This document shows positions 10,350 to 18,712 of a DNA stretch of 64,000 bases, in pieces. The stretch is from the NCBI RefSeq assembly GCF_040719375.1, contig NZ_JBFDTP010000002.1, forward strand, positions 1 through 64,000. The letters run 5' to 3'. The notes under the pieces were generated by a model. That model saw nothing but the letters and a program-made list of their open reading frames with translations. It was not told the DNA's origin and ran no database searches. The first letter of the stretch is position 1; the number at the start of each line of letters is the position of its first letter. The stretch is from Clostridium sp. AN503. GTDB lineage: Bacteria; Bacillota; Clostridia; Lachnospirales; Lachnospiraceae. Made by a program: the position numbers and the translations under genes.

Positions 10350-10907
10350 GTGTTTGAAATAAAATATAGAATTGTGGATGATTTTCAACAGTTGAAAGTG
10401 ATTACAGCTGATGATTTTAATGATGAACGGAACCAAATTACGGGCTTTTTTCAAATTTGTTTTAATGAACATCAAGAAGGCTCATATTATCATGACAATC
10501 CATTGGCTGATGGGGAGGAAGGAGGAGAGTTATTAGATTACTGGTTTGAAAAATTATTACAGGTCATTATTTTGTTTAAATCCAAATCCGAATACGTTGC
10601 GATTAAAGAAATCGAAACAGTTAATAGATGGTTGGAGTTTAAAAAGCAAGGTGATAACATTTTGATTAACGTTGCAGTAGATGACTCATGCCAAAACAAT
10701 AAGCTGCTAATAACTGAAAAGGGAGAGTTTTCTTATATTACACCACTGGATTTTGGAATTCCATATAAGTGTTTAGAAGAACAAATAGTATTGATTTCGT
10801 CAAAATTCTTGAATGAATTAAAATGTATGAATCAAAAGTTATGTGATACAAAAATGTTTGTGGAGCTAAGCCAAAAAGTCTGGAATTGTCAAGAAGTAAT
10901 TTATTAA
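10350..10907 (+). CDS. Candidate immunity protein to the resident Rhs tip
   Basis: 185-aa soluble acidic protein with no signal peptide or membrane segment. It begins with GTG 12 bp after the rhs stop, with a weak purine-rich site (TAGGTGAT) in between. I do not recognise a named family. The call rests on position: a small AT-rich gene directly after a polymorphic toxin tip is nearly always the cognate immunity gene, and the same arrangement recurs after two orphan tips downstream. It would act in the cytoplasm by binding the incoming or newly made tip. It is followed by two hairpins (10913-10931 and about 10938-10970) that may end the transcript. Confidence 0.7.
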   Translation: MFEIKYRIVDDFQQLKVITADDFNDERNQITGFFQICFNEHQEGSYYHDNPLADGEEGGELLDYWFEKLLQVIILFKSKSEYVAIKEIETVNRWLEFKKQGDNILINVAVDDSCQNNKLLITEKGEFSYITPLDFGIPYKCLEEQIVLISSKFLNELKCMNQKLCDTKMFVELSQKVWNCQEVIY

Positions 10908-11462
10908 ATATTCGCCCGGCTTTGCCGGGCGATGTCCCCAGAGGTTATGCGTTTTCCAGCATAACCTCTTTAACCTGCTCACTTTTCGACCCTGATTATA
11001 TTGGCCGATTTGGGGAGAAATGCCTCTGTTTCACATTGGCTCAACGAGCCAGAATACTTGCTTCATGGTATATCTTTCCGAGCAGGGGCTTAAAACCGGC
11101 ACACAGGCCGTCACAGTGCGTCACAGGGCTAAGAGATGGCGGGCCGGAGCCGCTTGTTGGCATAGGATTGGGATATCCCCCCTGTTTTGCACGGAAAAGC
11201 CGGGAATCCGCTGAATATTGTGGTTGAATCAAAGGATTCCCCTGCCAGAAGCCGGAAAACGCCTTAAAACCGTTGGCTTTGGTAAGATCAGCTCTGGCTC
11301 GTGGCATAAGTTTTTCTGAAATGCCGGAAAAAAGTATTCAAAAATCAGGGGCATCCAGCATAACAAATCCGGGCTTTTTCACCCGGCAGTTTTCTCATTT
11401 TCAGCGGTGGTTTAGAAGGACTGAAGTAAGTTTTCAGTAAGAAAAACGCAAGAGAATCGAAA

Positions 11463-11596
11463 TTGACAGTCACCCCGACGCTATGTTACAATGGCGCACA
11501 CCCGGGGGTTTAAGGGGGTGGAAACACACCGGAAAAATCCCAGCAAGACAAACACACCGGCTGCTCCAAGATGGATCTGGTCGGTGTGTTTTCTTT
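11463..11596 (+). ncRNA. Putative small RNA gene in IS110 unit 1
   Basis: A strong promoter (TTGACA 11463-11468, 18-bp spacer, TACAAT 11487-11492) is followed within 100 bp by a stem AACACACCG/CGGTGTGTT (11551-11559 with 11582-11590) and a pyrimidine run. No ORF starts between them. The same promoter-hairpin pair occurs in copies 2 and 3. In copy 3 the spacer and stem sequences differ but promoter boxes and pairing are kept, which suggests selection for a transcript of about 95-130 nt. Function unknown. Confidence 0.45.
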
Positions 11597-11847
11597 CTGC
11601 TGTTACAGACCGTTGATAAATTTCACAGACCAGGCTTCGTCTTCCAAGCCGTAAACCTGTCATCCATTCTTCTGTTAGCTGCTTCATATATTTTTTCAGC
11701 TTGTGAGGAAGTCGATACCACAATGGAACAAATATCTGCTCCATAGATGAAGCACCTTACACAAATCGAAAAAAGAGCCGGGAAAGGACTTGAATCCACC
11801 TGTCCCCAGAGGTAACATACGACACACTTCCAGAGTGGTTTTCTCCG

Positions 11848-11990
11848 GAAGAATAACCTGTGAAGTTCGTAGGTTGTGGAGATGGATAGGCTTATTCCCC
11901 CTTGCGATGGCCGTAGCCCTGGGCGTAAATCGGCACATAACGCTTATCAGCTGAGGTTGCCGACAGATTTACAGTTACGGATGGAGGCAG
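11848..11990 (+). ncRNA. Predicted IS110 bridge RNA (leader), copy 1
   Basis: Untranslated leader between the most conserved left-end sequence and the recombinase. By eye: a 5' hairpin AACCT/AGGTT (11855-11859 with 11871-11875); loop 1 closed by GGCT/AGCC (11889-11892 with 11915-11918); and loop 2 closed by GTAAATCGGC pairing with GCCG and ATTTAC (11925-11934 with 11959-11972). Loop 1 holds ATTCCCCCTTGC (11894-11905), complementary to rhs 9992-10003. Loop 2 holds CTGAG, complementary to CTCAG in the unit's right end. IS110-group elements are known to encode a two-loop bridge RNA here. The exact RNA ends are unknown, and the ATTCCCCCTTGC match could alternatively be a sub-terminal inverted repeat. 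Confidence 0.55.
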
Positions 11991-12035
11991 GAAAAGAAGG
12001 AAGGATGGCATCTGAGAAAAGAAAACATCATCTAT

Positions 12036-13220
12036 GTGGGGATTGACCTGCATAAGGAAACCCACACAGCGGTCATGCTGGACTGCTGGAATACGAAGCT
12101 GGGAGAGATTACGTTTGGTAATAGACCATCGGAGTTTCCGAAGCTGATCAGAAAAGTCAGCCGGTTTGTAACCGAAGAAAAGACGGCGGTCTATGGTTTG
12201 GAAAACGCCTATGGCTATGGACGTGCCCTGGCGGTATGGCTGATTGAAAAAGGATTCCATGTCAAGGATGTAAATACAGCATTGTCCTATGCCCAGAGAA
12301 AAAGCGTACCGATGTACCAGAAAAGCGACAGCTATGATGCAGAAGCGGTTGCTCTGGTACTGATCAATATGCTGGATAAGCTGCCGGACGCGATACCGGA
12401 TGATAAGTATTGGACGCTGGGCCAGTTAGTGAACCGGCGGGATAATATCTGTACCCATCTGCACAGGCTGAAGAACCAGCTCCATGAGCAGCTTTGCATG
12501 GCATATCCCAGCTATAAGCAGTTTTTCAGCGATATCAGCCGTGCAACAGCATTATATTTTTTCAAGGAATATCCATCGCCGGAACATCTGCTGGGAAAGA
12601 CAGCGGAGGAATTGGCAGAGGAGCTGCGCCCGGTCAGCCACAATAACTGCTCGGTCAAACGGGCGGAGAAGATACTGAATCTGGTTAAATCTGATGGCGA
12701 GACAAGACGAGAACACCAGGAGAGCCGTGATGCCATAACTCGGAGCTTAGTCAGCGATTTGGAGCATTACCGTGCCCAACTGGAGGAAGTAAATGAGGCA
12801 ATCGAAAGCCTACTCCCGGAATTTAACTGCACCCTGACCACCATGCCGGGGATTGACGTGATAACGGCGGCGAATATGCTGTCAGAGATAGGCGAAATCA
12901 CCCGATTCCCCAGTGCGGATAAGCTGGCGAAGTTCGCCGGGATAGCGCCAGTCAATTTTTCGTCGGCAGGGAAAGGAAAGGATATGTGCCCGAAGCAGGG
13001 AAACAGGCGGTTACAGGCGATTTTCTACTTTGTGGCAATCCAGATGATACAGGTTTCAATAAACGGGACTCCGAGAAATAAGGTATTCCGGGAGTATTAT
13101 CTGAAGCGGGTTGCGGAAGGCAAAAATAAACAGCAGGCATTGATCTGTGTATCCCGGCGTTTGGTAAATATCGTGTATGGAATGCTGAAAAACCATACAG
13201 AATATCGGGAGCCGGAGTAA
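12036..13220 (+). CDS. IS110-family recombinase, copy 1
   Basis: 394-aa DEDD/serine recombinase. The N-terminal RuvC-like domain begins GIDLHKETHTAV (first Asp), has Glu in YGLENAYGYG and acidic residues in KSDSYDAEAVA. A central coiled coil covers about 140-250. The C-terminal Transposase_20 domain has the helix-hairpin-helix TTMPGIDVITAA and the APVNFSSAGKGK segment with the candidate catalytic serine. The first in-frame conventional start is GTG 12036, but the frame is open upstream and IIYV just before it looks family-like. A non-ATG start such as CTG 12012, seven bases after AAGG, is possible. The enzymes recombine DNA guided by a bridge RNA. The reading frame appears intact. Confidence 0.9.
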   Translation: MGIDLHKETHTAVMLDCWNTKLGEITFGNRPSEFPKLIRKVSRFVTEEKTAVYGLENAYGYGRALAVWLIEKGFHVKDVNTALSYAQRKSVPMYQKSDSYDAEAVALVLINMLDKLPDAIPDDKYWTLGQLVNRRDNICTHLHRLKNQLHEQLCMAYPSYKQFFSDISRATALYFFKEYPSPEHLLGKTAEELAEELRPVSHNNCSVKRAEKILNLVKSDGETRREHQESRDAITRSLVSDLEHYRAQLEEVNEAIESLLPEFNCTLTTMPGIDVITAANMLSEIGEITRFPSADKLAKFAGIAPVNFSSAGKGKDMCPKQGNRRLQAIFYFVAIQMIQVSINGTPRNKVFREYYLKRVAEGKNKQQALICVSRRLVNIVYGMLKNHTEYREPE

Positions 13221-13348
13221 TAAAGGCTGTTGGTTATGAACAGTTTGTGCTAAGATAGAACCAGAAGAAACACAATGATTGGTTTACCACCTTTTCCAAA
13301 AGAACAGAGAAAAAGGTGCGAAAGTTATAAGCTGAATGACTCAGTGCC

Positions 13349-13681
13349 AAGGGGGAATCTGAGGCTCCTACAGTGGATTATAAAGGGGAAGAGCGCCCAG
13401 TATATCGTGGAGGTGACGATTTTACCGTAAAAAACAATGAAATAAAAATAAATCCTGAAACAGGTAATGTAAAAACTTCACATGGTGTTTCGCTAGATGT
13501 AAACTCAGAAACGGTTTCTAAATTTGGAGGTGCATATAAGATTGAATCACTTCCTGAAGGATTAAAGATAGTCCAAAGAGGCGCAAGAGCGGAACATTTT
13601 GAAATTGTGCCCGCTTATGAAATGCCATTGGATACTTTCCAAAATTTATTAAATCAGATAGTTGTTTCAGGACCGTATTAA
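13349..13681 (+). CDS. Orphan Rhs toxin tip 2 (no start, KGES junction)
   Basis: Promoterless C-terminal module of about 110 aa. Reading in frame from the end of IS110 unit 1 gives AKGES-EAPTVDYKGEE..., the same KGES codons and phase as residues 3047-3050 of the resident Rhs protein. There is no signal peptide, RHS core or convincing start (the first GTG, 13373, lacks a good ribosome site). It would therefore be expressed only after fusion to rhs. The body contains VYRGGDDF, SHGVSLDV and RAEHFEIVP. This R...S...E order loosely recalls ADP-ribosyltransferases, but I would not assign the family. It is AT-rich compared with rhs. Confidence 0.7.
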   Translation, partial: KGESEAPTVDYKGEERPVYRGGDDFTVKNNEIKINPETGNVKTSHGVSLDVNSETVSKFGGAYKIESLPEGLKIVQRGARAEHFEIVPAYEMPLDTFQNLLNQIVVSGPY

Positions 13682-13699
13682 GAGTTAAAGGAGGCTATA

Positions 13700-13996
13700 A
13701 TGGAACTAGAAATAATTTTTGAAGATGATACAGAACTAGCAGAATTTGAAGCCTTAAATAAAGGATATAGAGGGGATGTGATAGTAAAGGTTGATAAAAA
13801 GGTTTATAAGGTATATGTTATTTCGATGATTAGATTACAGCAAGATTTTGAAACGGAAATTCAGGATTCCGGGTACTATCTTTCTGAACCTAATATGATA
13901 ATCGTAAAAGAAACTACCAAACAAGAAATAGAAGAGACTATTATTCATATGTTTAAATGCAAGTATTTTGAAAGGATTGATAATTGCGGGTTTTAA
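13700..13996 (+). CDS. Candidate immunity protein for orphan tip 2
   Basis: 98-aa acidic soluble protein, ATG 13700 preceded by AAAGGAGG at good spacing, 18 bp after the tip 2 stop. Unlike the tip, it has its own translation start, so it could protect the cell even while the tip is silent. No family recognised. It is followed by the hairpin CGCCCGGC-TTT-GCCGGGCG (14008-14026) and a second hairpin GAGGTTATGC/GCATAACCTC. The assignment as immunity rests on position and size. Confidence 0.65.
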   Translation: MELEIIFEDDTELAEFEALNKGYRGDVIVKVDKKVYKVYVISMIRLQQDFETEIQDSGYYLSEPNMIIVKETTKQEIEETIIHMFKCKYFERIDNCGF

Positions 13997-14640
13997 TAAT
14001 CAAGTATCGCCCGGCTTTGCCGGGCGATGTCCTCAGAGGTTATGCGTTTTCCAGCATAACCTCTTTAACCTGCACACTTTTCGACCCTAGTCATATTGGT
14101 TAATTGGGGGAGAAATGCCTCTGTTCCACATTGGCTCAACGAGCCAGAATACTTGCCTCATGGTACATCTTTCCAAGCAGGGGATTAAAACCGGCACACA
14201 GGCCGTCACGGTGCGTCACAGGGCTAAGAGACGGCGGACCGGAGCCGCTTGTTGGCATCGGATTGGGATGTCCACCCTGTTTTGCACGAAAAATCCGGGA
14301 ATCCGCTGAATATTGTGGTTGAATCAAAGGATTCCCCTGCCAGAAGCCGGAAAACGCCTTAAAACCGTTGGTTTTGGTGAAATCAGCTTTGGCTTGTGGC
14401 ATAAGTTTTTCTGAAATGCAAGAAAAAAGTATTCAAAAAACAGGGGCATCCAGCATAACAAATCCGGACTTTTTCACTCGGCAGTTTTTCCATTTTCAGC
14501 GGTGGTTTAGAAGCACTGGGGGCAGAATCCGGAATACGGGAAAAACCGGATGCCGCCGCGCCACCCATGTAAGACATGTTCGACCTTTTGAAATTCATGG
14601 CAAGTAAGTTTTCGGTAAGAAAAACGCAAGAGAATCGAAA

Positions 14641-14772
14641 TTGACAGTCACCCCGATGCTATGTTACAATGGCGCACACCCGGGGGGTTAAGGGGGTGGA
14701 AACACACCGGAAAAATCCCAGCAAGACAAACACACCGGCTGCTCCAAGATGGATCTGGTCGGTGTGTTTTCT
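14641..14772 (+). ncRNA. Putative small RNA gene in IS110 unit 2
   Basis: TTGACA 14641-14646, 18-bp spacer, TACAAT 14665-14670, then stem AACACACCG/CGGTGTGTT (14729-14737 with 14760-14768) and TTTTC. Counterpart of 11463-11596 and nearly identical to it. Confidence 0.45.
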
Positions 14773-15027
14773 TTCTGTTGTTACAGACCGTTGATAAATT
14801 TCACAGACCAGGCTTCGTCTTCCAAGCCGTAAACCTGTCATCCATTCTTCTGTTAGCTGCTTCATATATTTTTTCAGCTTGTGCGGAAACCGATACCACA
14901 ATGGAACAAATATCTGTTCCATAGATGAAGCACCTTACACAAATCAAAAAAAGAGCCGGTAAAGGACTTGAATCCATCTGTCCCCAGAGGTAACATACGA
15001 CACACTTCCAGAGTGGTCTCTCTCCGG

Positions 15028-15170
15028 AAGGAATAACCTGTGAAGTTCGTAGGTTGTGGAGATGGATAGGCTTATTCCCCCTTGCGATGGCCGTAGCCCT
15101 GAGCGTAAATCGGTGCATAACGCTTATCAGCTGAGGTTGCCGGCAGATTTACAGTTACGGATGGAGGCAG
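15028..15170 (+). ncRNA. Predicted IS110 bridge RNA (leader), copy 2
   Basis: Same two-loop leader as copy 1. AACCT/AGGTT 5' hairpin from 15035; guide-like ATTCCCCCTTGC at 15074-15085 in loop 1; CTTATCAGCTGAGG in loop 2; 3' arm ATTTAC at 15147-15152. Differences from copy 1 fall mostly outside the two loops. Confidence 0.55.
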
Positions 15171-15215
15171 GAAAAGAAGGAAGGATGGCATCTGAGAAAA
15201 GAAAACATCATCTAT

Positions 15216-16400
15216 GTGGGGATTGACCTGCATAAGGAAACCCACACGGCAGTCATGCTGGACTGCTGGAATACGAAGCTGGGAGAGATTACGTTTGGCA
15301 ATAAGCCATCGGAGTTTCCGAAGCTGGTCAGAAAGGTCAGCCGTTTTGTGGCAGAAGACAAAATGGCGGTGTATGGTCTGGAAAACGCCTACGGTTATGG
15401 CCGCGCCTTGGCGGTATGGTTGATCGAAAAAGGATTCCATGTAAAAGACGTAAATACTGCTTTGTCTTACGCCCAGAGAAAAAGCGTGCCGATGTATCAG
15501 AAAAGTGACAGTTATGATGCGGAAGCCGTGGCTTTAGTGCTGATCAATATGCTGGACAAACTGCCGGATGCGATACCGGATGATAAGTATTGGACGCTGG
15601 GCCAGTTAGTAAATCGGCGGGATAATATCTGTACCCATCTGCACAGGCTGAAGAACCAGCTTCATGAGCAGCTCTGTATGGCGTATCCCAGCTATAAACA
15701 GTTTTTCAGCGATATCAGCCGTGCAACAGCACTGTATTTTTTCAAAGAGTACCCATCGCCGGAACATCTGCTGGGAAAGACAGTAGAGGAACTGGCGGAA
15801 GAGCTGCGCCCGGTCAGCCATAATAATTGTTCGGTCAAACGCGCAGAGAAGATATTGAATCTGGTAAAGTCTGATGGCGAGACAAAACGGAATCATCAGG
15901 AGAGCCGGGATGCTATAACCCGGAGCCTGGTCAGCGATTTGGAGCATTACCGCATCCAGCTGGAAGAAGTAAATGAGGCAATTGAAACCTTACTTCCAGA
16001 ATTTAACTGCACCCTGACCACTATGCCGGGAATTGACGTGATAACGGCTGCTAATATGCTGTCAGAGATAGGAGAAATCACCCGATTTCCCAGTGCGGAT
16101 AAGCTGGCAAAATTCGCCGGGATAGCGCCAGTCAATTTTTCGTCGGCAGGGAAAGGAAAGGATATGTGCCCGAAGCAGGGAAACAGGCGGTTACAGGCCA
16201 TCTTCTATTTTATGGCGATTCAGATGATACAGATTTCAACAAACGGAACTCCAAGAAATAAAGTATTCCGGGAGTATTATCTGAAGCGGGTTGTGGAAGG
16301 CAAAAATAAACAGCAGGCATTAATCTGTGTATCTCGGCGTTTGGTAAATATCGTGTATGGAATGCTGAAAAACCATACAGAATACCGGGAGCCGGAGTAA
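15216..16400 (+). CDS. IS110-family recombinase, copy 2
   Basis: 394 aa, collinear with copy 1 and differing at a limited number of positions. All recognisable motifs are kept (GIDLHKE, YGLENAYGYG, YDAEAVA, TTMPGIDVITAA, VNFSSAGKGKDMCPKQGNR), so it is probably active. It has the same GTG start and the same uncertainty about a start upstream. Many differences from copy 1 at DNA level are silent, so the copies have been diverging under selection for protein function and were not freshly duplicated. Confidence 0.9.
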   Translation: MGIDLHKETHTAVMLDCWNTKLGEITFGNKPSEFPKLVRKVSRFVAEDKMAVYGLENAYGYGRALAVWLIEKGFHVKDVNTALSYAQRKSVPMYQKSDSYDAEAVALVLINMLDKLPDAIPDDKYWTLGQLVNRRDNICTHLHRLKNQLHEQLCMAYPSYKQFFSDISRATALYFFKEYPSPEHLLGKTVEELAEELRPVSHNNCSVKRAEKILNLVKSDGETKRNHQESRDAITRSLVSDLEHYRIQLEEVNEAIETLLPEFNCTLTTMPGIDVITAANMLSEIGEITRFPSADKLAKFAGIAPVNFSSAGKGKDMCPKQGNRRLQAIFYFMAIQMIQISTNGTPRNKVFREYYLKRVVEGKNKQQALICVSRRLVNIVYGMLKNHTEYREPE

Positions 16401-16527
16401 GAAAGGCTGTTGGTTATGAACAGTTTATGCTAAGATAGAACTAGAAAAACACAACAATGGGTTTACCACCTTTTCCAAAAGAACAGAGAAAAAGGTGCGA
16501 AAGTTATAAGCTGGATGACTCAGTGCC

Positions 16528-16758
16528 AAGGGGGGATCTGAGACTGAATATAAGAAACCTGTATCTGGAAAGACAGGAAAAGAGGCGGCAAATGATGTGC
16601 CAAGTTGGGCAAAAGGTAATCGTCCATATAAAGGTGAAAGTGGTAAAGATTTTGCGAAACGTTTAATGGACGAGAAATATGGTGCTGGTAATTATAAGAC
16701 TGGTCCAGCAAGTGAATACAATAAAATTAAAAAGTGGGGTGATCGCGGATTTGAATAG
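16528..16758 (+). CDS. Orphan Rhs toxin tip 3 (KGGS junction)
   Basis: Reading frame of about 76 aa running directly out of IS110 unit 2: AKGGSETEYKKPVSGK... and ending GDRGFE-stop. It contains WAKGNRPYKGESGKDF, LMDEKYG and a closing IKKWGDRGFE. This compact module resembles C-terminal domains seen on many Gram-positive polymorphic toxins, but I cannot name the family with certainty. It has no start codon, promoter or secretion signal of its own, and is in the phase needed to fuse to the resident rhs at KGES. Its last codons overlap the start of the next gene. Confidence 0.7.
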   Translation, partial: KGGSETEYKKPVSGKTGKEAANDVPSWAKGNRPYKGESGKDFAKRLMDEKYGAGNYKTGPASEYNKIKKWGDRGFE

Positions 16759-17245
16759 AATTATACCAAAAGAACTTTATATTATAAAATTTAAAATAAA
16801 GCAAGAGGAGTATTATACTTTTTGGTATACAGACGATGTGGATGGATTCCTTTTAGAAAGTAATGAAAAACTGAAATCTTTCGCAAGCGAGAAAGAGGCA
16901 AAACGTTTTGCGGAAGACAATAAATTCAAACTAGATAATGAAATTCTACTAATATCGTCGGATATACTAATTAGTTTAAAAATGGAAGAACTAGATTGCA
17001 ACCTTGTTCTAACATATTGGAATATAATGTCAGATATGGCTCAATCAGTGCACGGTAAGTTTTTAGGAGATAGTGAAGACGATGAAGTTCAAAGCATTTA
17101 TAATAAACTTTTTTATGGATGCAACTTACCAGCACTTAAAAAGGATGGAGAAGATTTTTCGCCAAAATGGAACGGATATGAAAAAAATTGGATTGTTAAA
17201 GTAATTGAAAACGGATTTGAACTTTTATTAAAAGCGTTAAATTAA
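16751..17245 (+). CDS. Candidate immunity protein for orphan tip 3
   Basis: About 164-aa soluble protein (MNRIIPKELYIIKFK...). I chose TTG 16751 because GGGGTGAT lies about 8 bp upstream and the gene then overlaps the tip stop by 8 bp, giving translational coupling typical of toxin-immunity pairs. GTG 16739 is the alternative. AT-rich, no membrane segment, no family recognised. It is followed by the CGCCCGGC hairpin (17255-17273) and a second hairpin GGTCGGGTGGC/GCCACCTGACC. Confidence 0.65.
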   Translation: MNRIIPKELYIIKFKIKQEEYYTFWYTDDVDGFLLESNEKLKSFASEKEAKRFAEDNKFKLDNEILLISSDILISLKMEELDCNLVLTYWNIMSDMAQSVHGKFLGDSEDDEVQSIYNKLFYGCNLPALKKDGEDFSPKWNGYEKNWIVKVIENGFELLLKALN

Positions 17246-17897
17246 ACTGTTTTCCGCCCGGCTTTGCCGGGCGATATCCCTCGGTCGGGTGGCGTAAAGC
17301 CACCTGACCTTTAACCTGCACACTTTTCGACCCTGGCAATATCGGTGGATTTGGAGAGAAATGCCTCTGTTCCACATCGGCTCAACGAGCCGAAATACTC
17401 GTTCCATAGTACATCTTTCCGAGCCGGGTCTTAAAACTGGCACCCAGGCGGTCACGCTGCGTCACAAGGCTAAAAGAAGGCGGGGGAGGAATCGCTTGAC
17501 GGCATACGGCAGGGATATCCGCTCTGCTTTGTAGGAAAAATCCGGAAATCTGCTGGATATTGCGATTGAATCAAAGGATTCCCCTGTTTGATGCCGGAAA
17601 ATGCCTTAAAACCGATGGTTTGGGCGAAATCAGCTTGTCTGGCGGCATAAGTTTTTTGGGAATACAGGAAAAAGTTATTCAAAAAACAGAGGCCTCCAGC
17701 ATAACAAATTCGGGCTTTGCCACCCGGTAGTTTTCTCATTTTCAGCAGCATTTTAGAGGCGCCGGGTGGCAGAATCCTGCACATTAAAAAACTGGGTGCC
17801 GCCAAGCCACCCATGAATAACGATTGATATCTTTTTTCGACCCATTGAAATCCATTTGTCAGTAAGATTTCAGAAGGAAAACGCAATGGAATCGAAA

Positions 17898-18065
17898 TTG
17901 ACAGCTACGGCTGCTCTATGTTACAATGACGCACACCCGGGGGTTTAAGGGGGTAAAAACACACCGCTTTCCATACCCCGGAAAAACAGATATTGCAGGA
18001 AAAAAACAGAAAAAAGAACACAGCCGGTTCTCCTGCACCATGGAGAGTGGCAGTGTTCTTTTTTT
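17898..18065 (+). ncRNA. Putative small RNA gene in IS110 unit 3
   Basis: TTGACA 17898-17903, 18-bp spacer, TACAAT 17922-17927; then stem AAGAACAC/GTGTTCTT (18014-18021 with 18053-18060) followed by TTTTT. The stem sequence differs from copies 1 and 2 but stays paired. The hairpin also has an A-run on its left side, so it can terminate the minus-strand gene at 18072-18358 as well. Confidence 0.45.
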
Positions 18066-18071
18066 CTGCTG

Positions 18072-18358
18072 TTACAGGTTGTTGATAAACTTCATAACCC
18101 GGATGCCATCACGGAATCCGCCGGTGTGCAAAGCTGGCTCCACATCGGCCATGCGGTCTGTCATGGAATCCAGATACTGTTCCATGAGAGTGTGTTCCTG
18201 CTTTGACAGCCGGTTCAGTATGCCCTCTGCCTGGTCCATCAGCAGGCGGGAGTTTTCCTGTTCTGCCGGAGTCCGGGCCGACTTCATTTCCTGCACAAGA
18301 ATTGAATCCGCTCTGTAACCATCATGTCCAGTAATTCTTGCTCGTTTATGGCAATCAT
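18072..18358 (-). pseudogene. Frameshifted small helical protein inside IS110 unit 3
   Basis: On the minus strand, AAGGAG precedes ATG at 18358. It encodes MIAINEQELLDMMVTERI..., and after a one-base frame change continues as SILVQEMKSARTPAEQENSR... to FRDGIRVMKFINNL and a stop at 18072. Without the frameshift this would be a mostly helical protein of about 95 aa. Copies 1 and 2 keep only degenerate traces of the same C-terminus (VKFINGL-stop in one frame, near 11590 and 14770). It resembles small uncharacterised Lachnospiraceae proteins; no function can be given. Confidence 0.4.
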
Positions 18359-18523
18359 CTCCTTCTGTACGACAGAGGATACCGGATATCTGTTTCAAAG
18401 TCCATACTGCTATGTGACAAACCAGAGCGTCCATACTGCATCACATTTCACAAATCGGAGAAATCAACGATAAAAGATTTGCAATCACCGGAAACCAGAG
18501 CTAACATACACTACACCTCGAAA

Positions 18524-18665
18524 GAGGAGTAACCTGTAAAGTTTGTAGGTTGTGGAGATGGATAGGCTTATTCCCCCTTGCGATGGCCGTAGCCCCAAGG
18601 CGTAAATCGGTGCATAACGCTTATCAGCTGAGGTTGCCGACAGTTCGGCGATTAGGGATGGAGAC
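18524..18665 (+). ncRNA. Predicted IS110 bridge RNA (leader), copy 3
   Basis: AACCT/AGGTT hairpin from 18531; ATTCCCCCTTGC at 18570-18581 in loop 1; CTTATCAGCTGAGG in loop 2 closed by TCGG/CCGA. Sequence around the loops differs from copies 1 and 2, while the loop 1 guide and the loop 2 core are unchanged. Confidence 0.5.
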
Positions 18666-18712
18666 AGGAAGAGAAGGAAGGATGACATCTGAGAAAAGAA
18701 AACATCATCTAT

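Larger units (their letters stand above)
10913..13363 (+). mobile_element. IS110-family unit, copy 1
   Basis: First of three repeats. It begins at the hairpin CGCCCGGC-TTT-GCCGGGCG directly after the immunity gene and ends in CAAGGGGGAATCTGAG, where the next toxin tip starts. In order: two hairpins, about 900 bp with a conserved promoter-plus-terminator and a degenerate minus-strand ORF, a structured leader, the recombinase gene, and a 130-bp right end with a CACCTTTT/AAAAGGTG hairpin. Copy 1 is very similar to copy 2 throughout but lacks about 80 bp near 11420. The minimal IS is probably the part from about 11850 to about 13347; the rest travels with it. The stretch 10908-12035 has no other plus-strand gene I can support. 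Confidence 0.75.
14008..16542 (+). mobile_element. IS110-family unit, copy 2
   Basis: Second repeat, closely similar to copy 1 over its whole length, plus about 80 bp near 14510-14600 that copy 1 lacks. It starts at the CGCCCGGC hairpin and ends in CAAGGGGGGATCTGAG. That ending has one base change from copy 1 and turns the junction codons into KGGS. The 14000-15215 stretch between immunity gene 2 and the recombinase contains the hairpins, the small-RNA promoter/terminator and the leader RNA; no other intact gene is apparent. Confidence 0.75.

Noticed and set aside
10913..10970. Hairpins after each immunity gene as integron attC-like sites
   Set aside because: There is no integron integrase, the stems are perfect short hairpins without attC-type bulged boxes, and cassette junctions fall at KGxS beside the IS110 right end. 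A transcript-end role is simpler.
11894..13358. ATTCCCCCTTG and CAAGGGGGAAT as ordinary terminal inverted repeats of a DDE insertion sequence
   Set aside because: The transposase is IS110-type, which lacks conventional terminal repeats, and the left copy lies inside a structured leader about 140 bp before the gene. A sub-terminal inverted repeat (IS1111-like) remains possible and is noted as the alternative.
16457..16666. 69-aa ORF at the right end of IS110 unit 2
   Set aside because: It is out of frame with orphan tip 3 and spans the IS/tip junction. The supported frame is 16528-16758.
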